Positions 1-10,219 of a DNA stretch of 64,000 bases are shown here, piece after piece. Every line of letters starts with the position of its first letter. Position 1 is the stretch's first letter. Origin of the DNA: Mesorhizobium sp. AR10. GTDB taxonomy: Bacteria > Pseudomonadota > Alphaproteobacteria > Rhizobiales > Rhizobiaceae. The notes under the pieces are model-generated. The model saw nothing but the letters and a program-made list of their open reading frames with translations, made no database searches and was not told where the DNA came from. The stretch is taken from positions 4,070,001 to 4,134,000 of the forward strand of contig NZ_CP080524.1 of the NCBI RefSeq assembly GCF_024746795.1. The letters run 5' to 3'. A program made the translations under genes and the position numbers.

Positions 1-106
1 GCGCGGCGATGATCATACCACCGGTACAGCTTTCGGCCGTTGCCAGCATGATACCGCGTTGCTGGCATGCCAGGAGCATGGCGTTTGCGAGCTCGGCGTT
101 GCTCAT
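1..106 (-). CDS. CinA-family protein (PncC-like amidohydrolase domain), cut by window edge
   Basis: Only the first 35 codons are inside the window; the rest lies to the left. The N-terminus reads [18 protein letters not shown] and continues into [12 protein letters not shown], which is the start of the CinA C-terminal domain (nicotinamide mononucleotide deamidase, PncC type). In this family the ESCTGG segment forms the active-site region. The ATG at 106 overlaps the stop codon of ispDF in an ATGA arrangement, so the two genes are translationally coupled and co-transcribed on the minus strand. Whether an N-terminal MoaB-like domain is absent (stand-alone PncC) is supported by the start position, because ESCTGG lies only about 25 residues in. 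Confidence 0.85.
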   Translation of the reverse strand, partial: MSNAELANAMLLACQQRGIMLATAESCTGGMIIAA

Positions 107-1329
107 GCGGGGACTTCGCCCGGAAACACGACGCTGGCGGTGGCGATCGCTGCTATGCCTTCCTCGCGACCGACAAAGCCGAGTTTCTCGTTGGTTGTCG
201 CCTTGATCGAGATGCGGTCGCGGGAAATTCCAAGCATTGCCGAAAGGGTTTCGGTCATCGCCTCGCGATGCGGCCCGACGCGGGGCGCCTCGCAGATCAG
301 CGTGATATCGGCGTTGGCGATGCGGCCGCCGCGCTCGCGCACCAGCCTGGCCGCGTGCTCGACGAAGATCCGCGAGGCCGCGCCCTTCCATTGCGGATCG
401 GAGGGCGGGAAATGCGTGCCGATGTCGCCGGCGCCGCAGGTGGCGAGCAATGCGTCGGTCAAGGCATGGAGACCGACATCGGCATCGGAATGGCCGGACA
501 GTTTCTTGCCGTGCGGAATCGAGACGCCACATAAAGTGACGTGGTCGCCAGGCTCGAAAGCATGGACGTCGTAGCCATTGCCGGTGCGGATGTCGGGAAA
601 ACGCGGCTGCTCGCCGGAAAGCCGCTGATCCGCCATCGCGATATCCCTTGCCCAGGTCAGTTTGACATTGTCCGGTGATCCCTGAACGATTTTCACCGGA
701 ATATGCGCCCATTCGGCGATCGCGGCGTCGTCGGTGAAATCCGTCTTGCCCAGATGATGGGCTTTTTCGTGCGCGGCCAGGATCGGCCAGAATGGAAAGC
801 CCTGCGGCGTCTGGGCGGCATGAAGCCCGTTCCTGGAGACCGTCTCTTCGATCATGCCGGCGGTCGACTCTCGCTTCAGCGTGTCGGCGACGGGCAGAGC
901 TGGCAGCGCTCCCTGACGCTCGGCTATGGCTTCGATCGTGCGCTCTATCAATCCGGCGTCGACGAACGGGCGCACGGCGTCATGGACGAGAACCCGGCTC
1001 GGCGCATGTTCCCTCAATGCCAGCAGGCCGAGCCTAACCGAGGCCTGCCTCGACGCGCCGCCGATCACGGCGATGACTCGGTCGGCATTCGCGCCTGCCG
1101 CCCGCCGGAAAAGCTCGCGGTCGTCCGCGTGGATGGCGACAACGACTGGGCCGGTTCTCGGATGCGCCAGAAACATGTCCAGCGTGCGCGCAATGACGGC
1201 GCGGCCGCCGATGCTTTGGTACTGTTTCGGTCCATCGGCCTGTCCCGCGCGCGCGCCGCGGCCGGCGGCGACGATGACCACGCCAACCCTGTCGTCCCTC
1301 GAAGCCTGCTTTTCGCTTGCATCTGTCAT
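103..1329 (-). CDS. ispDF: Bifunctional IspD/IspF enzyme of the MEP isoprenoid pathway
   Basis: Fused 2-C-methyl-D-erythritol 4-phosphate cytidylyltransferase (IspD, residues about 12-235) and 2-C-methyl-D-erythritol 2,4-cyclodiphosphate synthase (IspF, about 247-408). The IspD half shows the CTP-binding glycine-rich segment AAGRGARAG near residue 21 and VHDAVRPF near 115. The IspF half begins with GNGYDVH near 250 and carries [15 protein letters not shown] near 280, holding the metal-binding Asp and His residues. The fused form is usual in many alphaproteobacteria. I chose the ATG at 1329 rather than the upstream TTG at 1377 because homology starts soon after it; no strong ribosome-binding site is visible for either. 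It is divergent from dusB and overlaps the downstream CinA-family gene by 4 bases. Confidence 0.95.
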   Translation of the reverse strand: MTDASEKQASRDDRVGVVIVAAGRGARAGQADGPKQYQSIGGRAVIARTLDMFLAHPRTGPVVVAIHADDRELFRRAAGANADRVIAVIGGASRQASVRLGLLALREHAPSRVLVHDAVRPFVDAGLIERTIEAIAERQGALPALPVADTLKRESTAGMIEETVSRNGLHAAQTPQGFPFWPILAAHEKAHHLGKTDFTDDAAIAEWAHIPVKIVQGSPDNVKLTWARDIAMADQRLSGEQPRFPDIRTGNGYDVHAFEPGDHVTLCGVSIPHGKKLSGHSDADVGLHALTDALLATCGAGDIGTHFPPSDPQWKGAASRIFVEHAARLVRERGGRIANADITLICEAPRVGPHREAMTETLSAMLGISRDRISIKATTNEKLGFVGREEGIAAIATASVVFPGEVPA

Positions 1330-1468
1330 GTCGAGACGCTTAGTCGGGGCAATCGTCGAAGGCCAGCATTTTCCCAAATGCGCCTTAATGTGGCGTCATT
1401 CCGCGTTGCACATTGCTGCCATTCTGGCTAGAGAATGTGCAGCAATTGAACATGCTTGGTTTTTGTGC

Positions 1469-2494
1469 ATGCCTGATTTGACCAAATTGGCTTCTCCGCT
1501 GGACGTGGGCGGCGTGAGAATTCGCAATCGCGTCTTTCTCGCGCCGATGTCGGGGATAACCGACGAGCCCTTCCGGCAGCGCGCCTATGCGCATGGCGCT
1601 GGACTGGTCGTGTCCGAGATGGTGGCGAGCGGCGAACTTGCCAAGGGCAGGGCCGGCTGCGACTTGCGCATCCGTCACTCCGGATTGCCGGTCCATATGG
1701 TTCAGCTTGCCGGCCGCGAGGCGGCGCATATGGCCGAGGGCGCAAGAATCGCTGCGGGCGAGGGTGCCGACATCATCGACATCAACATGGGCTGCCCGGC
1801 CAAGAAGGTGACGGGCGGCTATGCCGGCTCGGCGCTGATGCGCGATCTCGATCACGCGCTGTCGCTGATCGAGGCGGTGGTCGGCGCCGTCGCGGTGCCG
1901 GTCACGGTCAAGATGCGACTCGGCTGGGACGAGAGCGCGCTCAACGCGCCGATGCTGGCGCGCCGCGCCGAGCAGGCCGGCGTCAGGATGGTGACGGTGC
2001 ATGGCCGCACGCGCTGCCAGTTCTACCAGGGCAAGGCCGACTGGCGCGCCATCGCCCGCATCAAGGACGCCGTGTCGATCCCGGTCGTTGCCAATGGCGA
2101 TGTCGGCTCGCCGGCAGAGGCAACCGATATCCTCGACCAGTCGGGCGCCGATGCGGTGATGATCGGCCGCGCGCATTATGGCGCGCCGTGGACGGCAGGC
2201 AGCATCGCGGCGACGGCAGCAGGGGAAGCAGCATCCGGCGTGCCCGCAAGCCCGCAAGCCCTGGCCGACTACGTCATCTCCCACTACGAGGACATGCTGG
2301 CGCTCTATGGCGTCGAAAGCGGGCTGCGCCAGGCGCGCAAGCATCTTGGCTGGTATCTCGACCGTCACGCTACCGGCGTCGCCGATGATCGGCGCAAGGC
2401 CATTCTCACCTCATTCGAGCCGGCACGTGTCATTGCGGTGCTGCGCGAGGTGTTTTCAAGCGCTGCCGAAGCAAACCTACGGAGCGCGGCATGA
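1469..2494 (+). CDS. dusB: tRNA-dihydrouridine synthase B (NifR3)
   Basis: A 341-residue flavoenzyme of the Dus family that reduces uridines in the tRNA D-loop. It shows [12 protein letters not shown] near residue 25 (FMN-binding N-terminus), [11 protein letters not shown] near 104-113 with the catalytic cysteine at about 109, and the TIM-barrel motifs TVHGRTR and VVANGDV. The start is the ATG at 1469, followed directly by [15 protein letters not shown]; a longer open frame upstream overlaps the divergent ispDF and is a shadow. The stop overlaps the ntrB start by 4 bases. The nifR3-ntrB-ntrC order is the classical rhizobial and Rhodobacter arrangement, so the gene probably leads the nitrogen-regulation operon. 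Confidence 0.95.
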   Translation: MPDLTKLASPLDVGGVRIRNRVFLAPMSGITDEPFRQRAYAHGAGLVVSEMVASGELAKGRAGCDLRIRHSGLPVHMVQLAGREAAHMAEGARIAAGEGADIIDINMGCPAKKVTGGYAGSALMRDLDHALSLIEAVVGAVAVPVTVKMRLGWDESALNAPMLARRAEQAGVRMVTVHGRTRCQFYQGKADWRAIARIKDAVSIPVVANGDVGSPAEATDILDQSGADAVMIGRAHYGAPWTAGSIAATAAGEAASGVPASPQALADYVISHYEDMLALYGVESGLRQARKHLGWYLDRHATGVADDRRKAILTSFEPARVIAVLREVFSSAAEANLRSAA

Positions 2495-3636
2495 ACGCCA
2501 ACGTCACACAGAGCACAGACAAGGCGGAAGCCGCCCATATCGTGCTCAACACCATCCGCCGCCCGGTGATCATGGTCGATACGGACGGGTTCATCACCTA
2601 TGCCAATGCCGATGCCGAGGACTTTTTTCGCTCGAGCGCGACCATGCTCGCCCGCAATACGCTGTCCAAGCTCATTCCGTTCGGCAGTCCGCTACTGACG
2701 CTTGTCGATCAGGTGCGCGAGCGCCGGGCGCCGGTCAACGAATACCGGGTGGATGTGTCCTCGCCGCGGCTTGGCATCGAGAAGGTCGTCGACCTCTATG
2801 TCGCGCCGGTGCCGGAATTTCCGGGCTCTGTCGTGGTGATGTTCCAGGAACGGTCGATGGCCGACAAGATCGACCGGCAGATGACACATCGTGGTGCGGC
2901 GCGCTCGGTCACCGGCCTTGCCGCCATGCTGGCGCATGAGATCAAGAACCCGCTGTCCGGCATACGCGGGGCTGCCCAGTTGCTCGAACTGTCGGCTTCC
3001 GACGAGGATCGGGCGCTGACCCGGCTCATCACCGACGAGACCGACCGCATCGTCTCGCTGGTCGATCGCATGGAGGTGTTTTCCGACGAGCGGCCGATCG
3101 ACCGCTACCCGGTCAACATCCATGTCGTGCTCGATCATGTGAAGGCGATCGCCAAGAACGGTTTTGCCAAGCGGATCAAGATATTGGAGGATTATGATCC
3201 ATCGTTGCCTCCGGTCTTTGCCAATCGCGACCAACTCATCCAGGTGTTTCTGAATTTGGTCAAGAATGCCGCCGAGGCGATTGGCGGCGACCCACAAGGC
3301 GAGATCATCCTGTCGACCGCGTTCAGGCCGGGCATCCGTGTTTCCGTTCCGGGAACGCAGGACCGTGTCTCGCTACCGCTGGAATTCTGCGTGCGCGACA
3401 ACGGTTCGGGTGTGTCCGAAGACATCCTGCCGATCCTGTTCGACCCCTTCATCACCACCAAGCCCAATGGCTCGGGACTCGGTCTGGCACTGGTTGCGAA
3501 AATCGTCGGCGAGCATGGCGGCATCATCGAATGCGAATCGATGCCGCGCGGAACCACCTTCCGCATCCTGATGCCGGCCTGGAAAGAAACACCGTTCGAC
3601 GCAGCTGATGACGATGGCGAAGGAGACCGCAAATGA
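2491..3636 (+). CDS. ntrB: Nitrogen regulation sensor histidine kinase NtrB
   Basis: A 381-residue cytoplasmic kinase/phosphatase that controls NtrC according to nitrogen status through PII. The N-terminal half is a PAS-like domain (residues about 15-125), followed by the dimerisation and phosphoacceptor helix with [11 protein letters not shown], phospho-His at about 149, and a HATPase domain with [11 protein letters not shown] (N box), VRDNGSG (G1) and GSGLGLAL (G2). No membrane segment is seen, as expected for NtrB. It overlaps dusB and ntrC by 4 bases at each end, consistent with stoichiometric translational coupling. Length and order match rhizobial NtrB. Confidence 0.96.
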   Translation: MNANVTQSTDKAEAAHIVLNTIRRPVIMVDTDGFITYANADAEDFFRSSATMLARNTLSKLIPFGSPLLTLVDQVRERRAPVNEYRVDVSSPRLGIEKVVDLYVAPVPEFPGSVVVMFQERSMADKIDRQMTHRGAARSVTGLAAMLAHEIKNPLSGIRGAAQLLELSASDEDRALTRLITDETDRIVSLVDRMEVFSDERPIDRYPVNIHVVLDHVKAIAKNGFAKRIKILEDYDPSLPPVFANRDQLIQVFLNLVKNAAEAIGGDPQGEIILSTAFRPGIRVSVPGTQDRVSLPLEFCVRDNGSGVSEDILPILFDPFITTKPNGSGLGLALVAKIVGEHGGIIECESMPRGTTFRILMPAWKETPFDAADDDGEGDRK

Positions 3637-5090
3637 CGGTTCGCGGCAATATTCTCGTCGCCGATGACGATGCGGCCATCCGCACCGTTCTCAACCAGGC
3701 GCTTTCGCGTGTCGGCCACGAGGTGCGGGTGACCTCCAATGCCTCGACGCTGTGGCGCTGGGTGGCGGCGGGCGAGGGTGATCTGGTGATCACCGACGTG
3801 GTCATGCCGGACGAGAATGCGTTCGACATGCTGCCGCGGATCAAGAAGGCACGGCCGGAATTGCCGGTCATCGTCATGAGCGCCCAGAACACCTTCATGA
3901 CCGCGATTCGCGCCTCCGAAACCGGCGCCTACGAGTATTTGCCCAAGCCGTTCGACCTGACCGAGCTTCTCAACATCGTCAACCGGGCGCTCTCCGAGCC
4001 GAGACGGCCGAAGATCGACGCAGGGCCGGCCGAGCAGCCGGAGACGATGCCGCTGGTCGGCCGCTCGGCCGCCATGCAGGACATCTACCGCATGCTGGCG
4101 CGCATGATGCAGACCGACCTGACGGTGATGATCAGCGGCGAGTCGGGTACTGGCAAGGAACTGGTGGCACGTGCGTTGCACGAATACGGCCGTCGCCGTG
4201 GCGGCCCCTTCGTGGCGATCAACATGGCGGCGATCCCGCGCGATCTGATCGAATCGGAACTGTTCGGGCACGAGAAGGGGGCCTTCACCGGCGCGCAGAA
4301 CCGCTCCACTGGCCGTTTCGAGCAGGCCGAAGGCGGTACGCTGTTCCTCGACGAGATCGGCGACATGCCGATGGAAGCGCAGACGCGGCTGCTGCGCGTC
4401 CTGCAGCAGGGCGAATACACCACGGTTGGCGGGCGCACGCCGATCAAGACGGATGTGCGCATTGTGGCTGCCACCAACAAGGACCTGCGCACGCTGATCA
4501 ACCAAGGGCTTTTCCGCGAGGATCTTTTCTATCGCCTGAATGTTGTGCCGCTCAGGCTGCCGGGGCTGCGCGAGCGATCCGAGGACATTCCGGATCTCGT
4601 CCGGCACTTCTTCAAGCTTGGCGCCAGTGAAGGCCTGCAGACCAAGCGCATCTCCACCGGCGGCATCGAACTGATGAAGCGCTACCCCTGGCCGGGCAAT
4701 GTGCGCGAACTCGAAAATCTTATCCGCAGGCTCGCCGCACTCTACTCCCAGGACGAGATTTCTCCCGAGATCATCGAAGCCGAGCTCAAGACAGGCGAGA
4801 GGCCGGTCGTTCCGGGCGGCGGCAACCTCATTCCGGACGATCTGTCCATCGGCCAGGCCGTGGAGCACTTCCTGCAGCGCTATTTCACCTCGTTTGCCGG
4901 CGAACTGCCGCCGGCCGGTCTCTATCAGCGTATTTTGTCCGAGGTCGAATATCCGCTGGTTCTGGCCTCGATGACGGCGACGCGCGGCAACCAGATCAAA
5001 GCCGCGGAACTGCTGGGTTTGAACCGCAACACGCTGCGCAAGAAGATTCGCGAACTCGGCGTCAACGTCTACAAGTCGTCACGGTCGTGA
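3633..5090 (+). CDS. ntrC: Nitrogen regulation response regulator NtrC (sigma-54 activator)
   Basis: A 485-residue three-domain activator: receiver (1-120, phospho-acceptor Asp at about 55 in LVITDVVMP), AAA+ domain (about 140-370) with Walker A GESGTGKE at 169-176 and the sigma-54 contact loop GAFTGA at 216-221, and a C-terminal Fis-type helix-turn-helix ending in [19 protein letters not shown]. All residues needed for sigma-54-dependent activation appear intact. It is coupled to ntrB by a 4-base overlap. A hairpin (5106-5131) and a 99-base gap separate it from ntrY, so ntrYX may have its own promoter. Confidence 0.97.
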   Translation: MTVRGNILVADDDAAIRTVLNQALSRVGHEVRVTSNASTLWRWVAAGEGDLVITDVVMPDENAFDMLPRIKKARPELPVIVMSAQNTFMTAIRASETGAYEYLPKPFDLTELLNIVNRALSEPRRPKIDAGPAEQPETMPLVGRSAAMQDIYRMLARMMQTDLTVMISGESGTGKELVARALHEYGRRRGGPFVAINMAAIPRDLIESELFGHEKGAFTGAQNRSTGRFEQAEGGTLFLDEIGDMPMEAQTRLLRVLQQGEYTTVGGRTPIKTDVRIVAATNKDLRTLINQGLFREDLFYRLNVVPLRLPGLRERSEDIPDLVRHFFKLGASEGLQTKRISTGGIELMKRYPWPGNVRELENLIRRLAALYSQDEISPEIIEAELKTGERPVVPGGGNLIPDDLSIGQAVEHFLQRYFTSFAGELPPAGLYQRILSEVEYPLVLASMTATRGNQIKAAELLGLNRNTLRKKIRELGVNVYKSSRS

Positions 5091-5105
5091 ACCCATAAAT
5101 CTGGT

Positions 5106-5131
5106 GAAAAGGGTGTACACGCGCCCTTTTC
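5106..5131. other. Hairpin in the ntrC-ntrY gap
   Basis: GAAAAGGG (5106-5113) and CCCTTTTC (5124-5131) form a perfect 8-bp stem around a 10-base loop, 16 bases after the ntrC stop. There is no clean T-run after the stem, so it is a weak candidate terminator or processing site rather than a strong intrinsic terminator. It would allow different levels of ntrBC and ntrYX. Confidence 0.4.
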
Positions 5132-5189
5132 CGGGGACCAATCGCCGAAAGATTTCCGTCTCGGCCACACTTGTTGCATAATCGCCACA

Positions 5190-7526
5190 ATGCATTGCAT
5201 ACATCCGACGCAATCATTGGCTCCAGACGGCAACATGGCTTCGCAGGCTCCGACACTGAACGAACCGCTTTTCAGCAAACCTGGCCCAAGGGACGGGCGC
5301 CGGCTGCTTGCGCTGCCTGGTGTGGTCGCCATTGCCGGGGCGCTGGTTACGGCGGCGATCTCCTTCGCGATTCTTGTCGGCGCCACACCGATCATACCCA
5401 ACGAGCAGACGACGCTGGCGCTCATCGCGCTCAACGCTGCGTTCGTTCTGTTCCTGATCGCACTGGTCAGCCGCGAAGTGCATCGCATTCTGATGGCGCG
5501 CCGGCACGGCAAGGCGGCGTCGCGGCTGCATGTGCGCATCGTGGCGATGTTTGCGCTGGTCGCCGCCATTCCCGCGATCATGGTGGCCATCATCGCATCG
5601 ATCACGCTCGATATCGGCCTCGACCGCTGGTTCGAGATCCGCACCAAGACGATCGTCAATTCATCACTGTCGATCGCGGATGCCTATGTGCAGGAAAACG
5701 CCCGCAATCTGCAGGGAACGACGCTGTCGATGGCCTATGATCTCGACGCGTCACGCACGCTCTACGGCCTCGATCGAACCGGTTTCCTCGATCTGATGAA
5801 CAAGGAAGCCGTGGGCCGGTCGCTGGCGCATGCAGCACTGATCAAGCCGGACGGTTCTTTCGTCATGAGCGCCAAGACCGATACGGATTTCGCCATGCCG
5901 GAGCCGCCGGAAGGCGCCGTGGCCAGTGCCGCCGATGGCAAGCCGGTGCTGATCGAGCCGAAAACGCGCAACATCATGGGCGCCATCGTCAAGCTCCGCG
6001 AGATCGAAGGGCTCTACCTCTACACCATTCGCCTCGTCGATCCCGAAGTGATCAAGGCGAGGCAGATCGTCAGATCCAACACCGACGAATATCGGGGTCT
6101 CGAAGACAATCGCCGCACCTCCCAGGTGGCCTTCGCGCTTCCCTATTTGTCGCTGACGCTGATCATCATCCTGTCCGCCATCTGGACGGGCATCGCGGTC
6201 GCCGACCGGCTGGTGCGGCCCATTCGCCAGCTTATTGGTGCTGCCGACGAGGTCGCGACCGGCAATCTCGACGTCGCCGTACCGGTTCGGCCTTCCGACG
6301 GCGATGTCGCGTCGCTCGGCGATACGTTCAACAAGATGCTGCTGGAGCTGAAATCGCAGCGCAACGAGATCCTGTCGGCCAAGGACCTGATCGACGAGCG
6401 GCGGCGTTTTTCGGAAGCGGTGCTTGCCGGCGTCACCGCCGGCGTCATCGGTGTCGATCCCTACGGCATCGTCACCATCGTCAACCGGTCGGCCGAAACG
6501 ATGCTGGCCATATCCGCCACCGCAGCACTCGGGCAGAACCTTTCCGCCGTGCTGCCGCATGTAGGCCGCGTGTTCGAGATCGGCCGCAAGTCAGGCAAGC
6601 CCGTCTACCGCGAGCAGGTGACCTTCTACCGCGCCGGTGCGGAGCGGACGTTCAACGTGCAGATCACGATCGAGGCCGGCGACGACGGCTCCGAGGAAAA
6701 ATCCTATGTGGTGACAGTCGACGACATCACCGACCTGGTCCAGGCGCAGCGCTCTTCCGCTTGGGCGGACGTGGCGCGCCGTATCGCCCACGAGATCAAG
6801 AACCCGCTGACGCCGATCCAGCTTTCGGCCGAGCGCATCAAACGCCGCTTCGGCAAGGTCATCACCGAGGACCGCGAGATTTTCGATCAGTGCACCGACA
6901 CCATCATCCGGCAGGTGGAGGACATCGGTCGCATGGTCGACGAGTTCTCCGCTTTCGCCCGCATGCCGAAGCCCGAGATGAAGGCCATCGACCTGCGCGA
7001 ATCGCTGCGCGAGGCTTCGTTCCTGGTCGAAGTGAGCCGCGCCGACATCGCTTTCGAACGCGTCTTCGGCAACGAGCCGCTCAAGGGCACGTTCGACAGC
7101 CGCCTGATGGCGCAGGCTTTCGGCAACGTCATCAAGAACGCGGCCGAGGCCATTGACGGACTTGATGCAAAAGACCGCCCGCACGGCATAATCCGGATTC
7201 AAGCCGGACGGCAGAATGGTGCGATCAGAATCGATGTCATCGACAATGGCAAAGGTTTGCCGCGCGAGAATCGCCAACGGCTGCTCGAGCCCTATATGAC
7301 GACACGCGAGAAGGGCACGGGGCTCGGCCTCGCTATCGTCAAGAAGATCGTAGAGGACCATGGCGGACGGCTCGAACTGCATGACGCGCCACCGGATTTC
7401 CACGACGGCCGCGGCGCGATGATCAGCATCATCCTGCCGCCTGCCGCCTCTGCCACCGCGCCGTCGCGCGGCGACGGCAAGACGGAACACGAAAGAGAAA
7501 CTGAAAAGGTCGGTAATGGCGTCTGA
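5190..7526 (+). CDS. ntrY: Membrane sensor histidine kinase NtrY
   Basis: A 778-residue transmembrane kinase that pairs with NtrX. About four hydrophobic segments lie in the first third (two around residues 45-95, one near 115-140, one near 315-335) with an extracytoplasmic region between the last two. Then come a HAMP domain (RLVRPIRQLIGAADEVATG), a PAS-like domain, a His-box [12 protein letters not shown] with phospho-His at about 534, and a HATPase domain with VIKNAAEAI, IDNGKGLP and GTGLGLAIV. An in-frame ATG at 5235 (MASQAPTLNEP) is an equally possible start; neither has a strong ribosome-binding site. The stop overlaps ntrX by 11 bases. NtrYX systems are linked to nitrogen metabolism, redox and envelope control in alphaproteobacteria. 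Confidence 0.95.
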   Translation: MHCIHPTQSLAPDGNMASQAPTLNEPLFSKPGPRDGRRLLALPGVVAIAGALVTAAISFAILVGATPIIPNEQTTLALIALNAAFVLFLIALVSREVHRILMARRHGKAASRLHVRIVAMFALVAAIPAIMVAIIASITLDIGLDRWFEIRTKTIVNSSLSIADAYVQENARNLQGTTLSMAYDLDASRTLYGLDRTGFLDLMNKEAVGRSLAHAALIKPDGSFVMSAKTDTDFAMPEPPEGAVASAADGKPVLIEPKTRNIMGAIVKLREIEGLYLYTIRLVDPEVIKARQIVRSNTDEYRGLEDNRRTSQVAFALPYLSLTLIIILSAIWTGIAVADRLVRPIRQLIGAADEVATGNLDVAVPVRPSDGDVASLGDTFNKMLLELKSQRNEILSAKDLIDERRRFSEAVLAGVTAGVIGVDPYGIVTIVNRSAETMLAISATAALGQNLSAVLPHVGRVFEIGRKSGKPVYREQVTFYRAGAERTFNVQITIEAGDDGSEEKSYVVTVDDITDLVQAQRSSAWADVARRIAHEIKNPLTPIQLSAERIKRRFGKVITEDREIFDQCTDTIIRQVEDIGRMVDEFSAFARMPKPEMKAIDLRESLREASFLVEVSRADIAFERVFGNEPLKGTFDSRLMAQAFGNVIKNAAEAIDGLDAKDRPHGIIRIQAGRQNGAIRIDVIDNGKGLPRENRQRLLEPYMTTREKGTGLGLAIVKKIVEDHGGRLELHDAPPDFHDGRGAMISIILPPAASATAPSRGDGKTEHERETEKVGNGV

Positions 7527-8877
7527 CATTCTCATCGTCGATGACGAGGAAGACATCCGTGAACTTGTCGCCGGTATTCTGAGCGACGAAGGCCACGAAA
7601 CCCGCACGGCATTCGATGCCGACAGTGCGCTGGCGGCGATCGCCGACCGCGCGCCAAGGCTGATTTTCCTCGACATCTGGCTGCAGGGCTCGCGTCTTGA
7701 CGGCCTGGCGTTGCTGGACGAGATCAAGACGATGCATCCGGCCCTGCCGGTGGTGATGATCTCCGGCCACGGCAACATCGAAACGGCGGTGTCCGCCATT
7801 CGCCGCGGCGCCTATGACTTCATCGAGAAGCCGTTCAAGGCCGACAGGCTGATCCTCATTGCCGAGCGTGCGCTCGAAACCTCGAAACTGAAACGCGAGG
7901 TTTCGGATCTCAAGCTGCGCAGCGGCGAAACCTTCGACCTGATCGGCATGTCGTCGGCGATGAGCCAGTTGCGCCAGACCATCGAGCGCGTCGCGCCGAC
8001 CAACAGCCGCGTCATGATCATCGGCCCTTCCGGTTCGGGCAAGGAACTGGCGGCGCGCGCCATCCACACACTGTCGGCGCGCAAAGGCGCACCATTCGTG
8101 ACGCTGAGTGCCGCCAACATCACGCCCGAGCGCATGGAAATCGAGCTGTTCGGCACCGAATCCAACGGCACCGAACGCAAGGTCGGCGCGCTCGAAGAAG
8201 CGCATCGCGGTATTCTCTACATCGACGAAGTGGCCGACATGCCGCGCGAGACGCAGAACAAGATCCTGCGCGTGCTGGTCGAACAGCAATTCGAGCGGGT
8301 AGGGGGCACCAAGCGGGTCAAGGTCGATGTCCGCATCATCTCATCGACCTCGCAGAACCTGGAAGCGATGATCGCCGATGGACGTTTCCGCGAGGACCTC
8401 TATCACCGCCTGGCGGTGGTTCCGGTAATGGTGCCGGGGTTGGCCGAGCGGCGCGAGGACATCCCCTATCTCGTTGACAATTTCATGAAGCAGATCGCGC
8501 GTCAGGCCGGTATCCGGCCACGTCGCATCGGCGACGATGCGCTGGCGGTGCTGCAGGCACACAACTGGCCCGGCAACGTCCGCCAGTTGCGCAACAATGT
8601 CGAGCGACTGATGATCCTGGCGCGCGGCGACGATATCGATGCGCCGATCACCGCCGACCTTTTGCCGTCCGAGATCGGCGATGTCATGCCGCGTACGCCA
8701 AACCAGTCGGACCAGCACATCATGGCGCTGCCGCTGCGCGAGGCGCGCGAACAGTTCGAGAAGGACTATCTGATCGCCCAGATCAACCGTTTTGGCGGCA
8801 ACATCTCGAAGACGGCCGAGTTCATCGGCATGGAGCGTTCGGCACTTCACCGCAAATTGAAGTCGTTAGGCGTCTGA
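7516..8877 (+). CDS. ntrX: Response regulator NtrX
   Basis: A 453-residue NtrC-family regulator: receiver (Asp at about 53 in LIFLDIWLQ), AAA+ domain with Walker A GPSGSGKE at 170-177 and Walker B region ILYIDEVADMP, and a C-terminal Fis-type helix-turn-helix (ISKTAEFIGMERSALHRKLKS). The position where NtrC carries GAFTGA reads NGTERKVGALEEA, so the sigma-54-binding loop is missing. This suggests that NtrX does not activate sigma-54 RNA polymerase in the usual way. The start lies inside the ntrY 3' end, showing translational coupling with its cognate kinase. Confidence 0.95.
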   Translation: MASDILIVDDEEDIRELVAGILSDEGHETRTAFDADSALAAIADRAPRLIFLDIWLQGSRLDGLALLDEIKTMHPALPVVMISGHGNIETAVSAIRRGAYDFIEKPFKADRLILIAERALETSKLKREVSDLKLRSGETFDLIGMSSAMSQLRQTIERVAPTNSRVMIIGPSGSGKELAARAIHTLSARKGAPFVTLSAANITPERMEIELFGTESNGTERKVGALEEAHRGILYIDEVADMPRETQNKILRVLVEQQFERVGGTKRVKVDVRIISSTSQNLEAMIADGRFREDLYHRLAVVPVMVPGLAERREDIPYLVDNFMKQIARQAGIRPRRIGDDALAVLQAHNWPGNVRQLRNNVERLMILARGDDIDAPITADLLPSEIGDVMPRTPNQSDQHIMALPLREAREQFEKDYLIAQINRFGGNISKTAEFIGMERSALHRKLKSLGV

Positions 8878-8967
8878 CCGACCGGACTGGCCGTGGCCCA
8901 CGCATTTGTCGGTTACGGCAGCGGCGGAATCGCCTAAGAAGGCCGGGACTTTTCTCGAGGGCTTCTC

Positions 8968-9828
8968 ATGCCGCGCATTGCCTATGTGAACGGGCGCTAT
9001 GTCGCTCACGCCGACGCTGCCGTGCATATCGAGGACCGTGGCTATCAGTTCGCCGACGGCGTCTACGAGGTCTGCGAGGTGGCCCGCGGGTTCATCGTCG
9101 ACATGCCGCGCCATCTCGCCCGGTTGAATCGGTCGCTGACCGAGTTGTCGATCGACTGGCCGGTCACGAAGGGGGTCTTGCCGCTTCTCCTGCGCGAGGT
9201 GGTGCGACGCAACCATGTCACCAACGGCCTGGTCTATGTCCAGGTGACGCGCGGCGTTGCCAGCCGTGACTTTGTGTTCCCGGCGGATACCCTGTCGTCC
9301 CTGGTGATTACGGCCAAAAAGGCCGATCCGGCTGCCGCCGCGAAGCGGGCGGAGACCGGGATCAAGGTTATCACCGTGCCGGAGAATCGCTGGGATCGGG
9401 TCGACATCAAGAGCGTCGGATTGCTGCCCAACGTGCTGGCCAAGCAGAAGGCCAAGGAAGCCGGTGCCCAGGAAGCCTGGTTCGTCGATACCGACGGCAC
9501 CGTCAAGGAAGGCGGCTCGTCGAACGCCTGGATCATCACCGGGGATGGCGTTCTGGTGACGCGGCCGGCCGAGCACGGCATCCTGCGCGGCATCACCCGC
9601 ACGACGCTGTTCGAGGTGGCCGCCAAGCTCGGCCTGAAGATCGAGGAGCGCGGATTTTCGGTCACCGAGGCCAAGGCCGCGCGAGAGGCTTTCGTCAGCT
9701 CGGCGACGACCATTGCCATGCCGGTCGTGGCAATCGATGGGGCGCCGGTGGCCAACGGCCATCCCGGTTCCATTACACTTTCATTGCGCCAAGCCTTTTT
9801 TGACATTGCGGAAAAAAGTCCAGCCTGA
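8968..9828 (+). CDS. D-amino acid aminotransferase-like PLP enzyme (fold type IV)
   Basis: A 286-residue member of the class IV aminotransferase family, which includes D-alanine transaminase, branched-chain aminotransferase and aminodeoxychorismate lyase. The N-terminus YVNGRYVAHADAAVHIEDRG and FADGVYEV fit D-amino acid aminotransferase. The PLP lysine is probably K148 in DIKSVGLLPNV, and the acidic residue that contacts the cofactor lies in VKEGGSSNAW. It may supply D-Glu/D-Ala or equilibrate D-amino acids. It sits 90 bases after ntrX and before hfq, a conserved placement in this group. Exact substrate is uncertain; D-alanine transaminase is the best guess. Confidence 0.88.
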   Translation: MPRIAYVNGRYVAHADAAVHIEDRGYQFADGVYEVCEVARGFIVDMPRHLARLNRSLTELSIDWPVTKGVLPLLLREVVRRNHVTNGLVYVQVTRGVASRDFVFPADTLSSLVITAKKADPAAAAKRAETGIKVITVPENRWDRVDIKSVGLLPNVLAKQKAKEAGAQEAWFVDTDGTVKEGGSSNAWIITGDGVLVTRPAEHGILRGITRTTLFEVAAKLGLKIEERGFSVTEAKAAREAFVSSATTIAMPVVAIDGAPVANGHPGSITLSLRQAFFDIAEKSPA

Positions 9829-9904
9829 TAACCGCACAGGTGGAATGAACTTCAATATATCTCGTTCTGCTTGTCGTTACTGACGGCAAGAGGGGGTTTG
9901 CGCG

Positions 9905-9934
9905 CTTGACATGTGCTGGTTAATTTGGCGCATT
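9905..9934 (+). promoter_or_regulatory. Candidate hfq promoter
   Basis: CTTGACA at 9905-9911 matches the alphaproteobacterial housekeeping -35 consensus exactly. The -10 region about 17 bases on (near 9929-9934) is poor. It lies 40-70 bases before the hfq start, in the 145-base gap after the aminotransferase gene, the natural place for an hfq-hflX promoter. Confidence 0.4.
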
Positions 9935-9973
9935 GGCGTGCAATCCGAAGGGGATCGGCGAAAGACAAGAACA

Positions 9974-10219
9974 ATGGCGGAACGATCGCAAAACCTTCAG
10001 GACCTGTTCCTGAATTCAGTTCGCAAGAGCAAAAACCCACTCACCATCTTCCTCATCAACGGCGTCAAGCTGACCGGCGTGGTCACTTCGTTCGACAATT
10101 TCTGTGTTCTGCTGCGGCGTGACGGCCATTCCCAGCTCGTCTACAAGCACGCCATTTCCACGATCATGCCGAGCCAGCCGGTTCAGATGTTCGATGGTGA
10201 GGAAAGCCAGGGCGCCTGA
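9974..10219 (+). CDS. hfq: RNA chaperone Hfq
   Basis: An 81-residue Sm-like protein, the usual length for alphaproteobacterial Hfq, which forms a hexameric ring and helps small RNAs pair with mRNAs. The Sm1 region [20 protein letters not shown] and Sm2 signature YKHAIST are intact, and the short C-terminal tail ([10 protein letters not shown]) is typical of rhizobia. The start [10 protein letters not shown] at 9974 is chosen from family length; a longer open frame upstream is not homologous. Directly followed by hflX with no gap. In rhizobia Hfq influences nitrogen fixation and carbon uptake, which suits its place after the ntr genes. Confidence 0.97.
   Translation: MAERSQNLQDLFLNSVRKSKNPLTIFLINGVKLTGVVTSFDNFCVLLRRDGHSQLVYKHAISTIMPSQPVQMFDGEESQGA

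Noticed and set aside
3192-4868. 558-codon open frame on the minus strand
   Set aside because: Antisense shadow of ntrB and ntrC, which have clear domains; the frame gives no recognisable protein.
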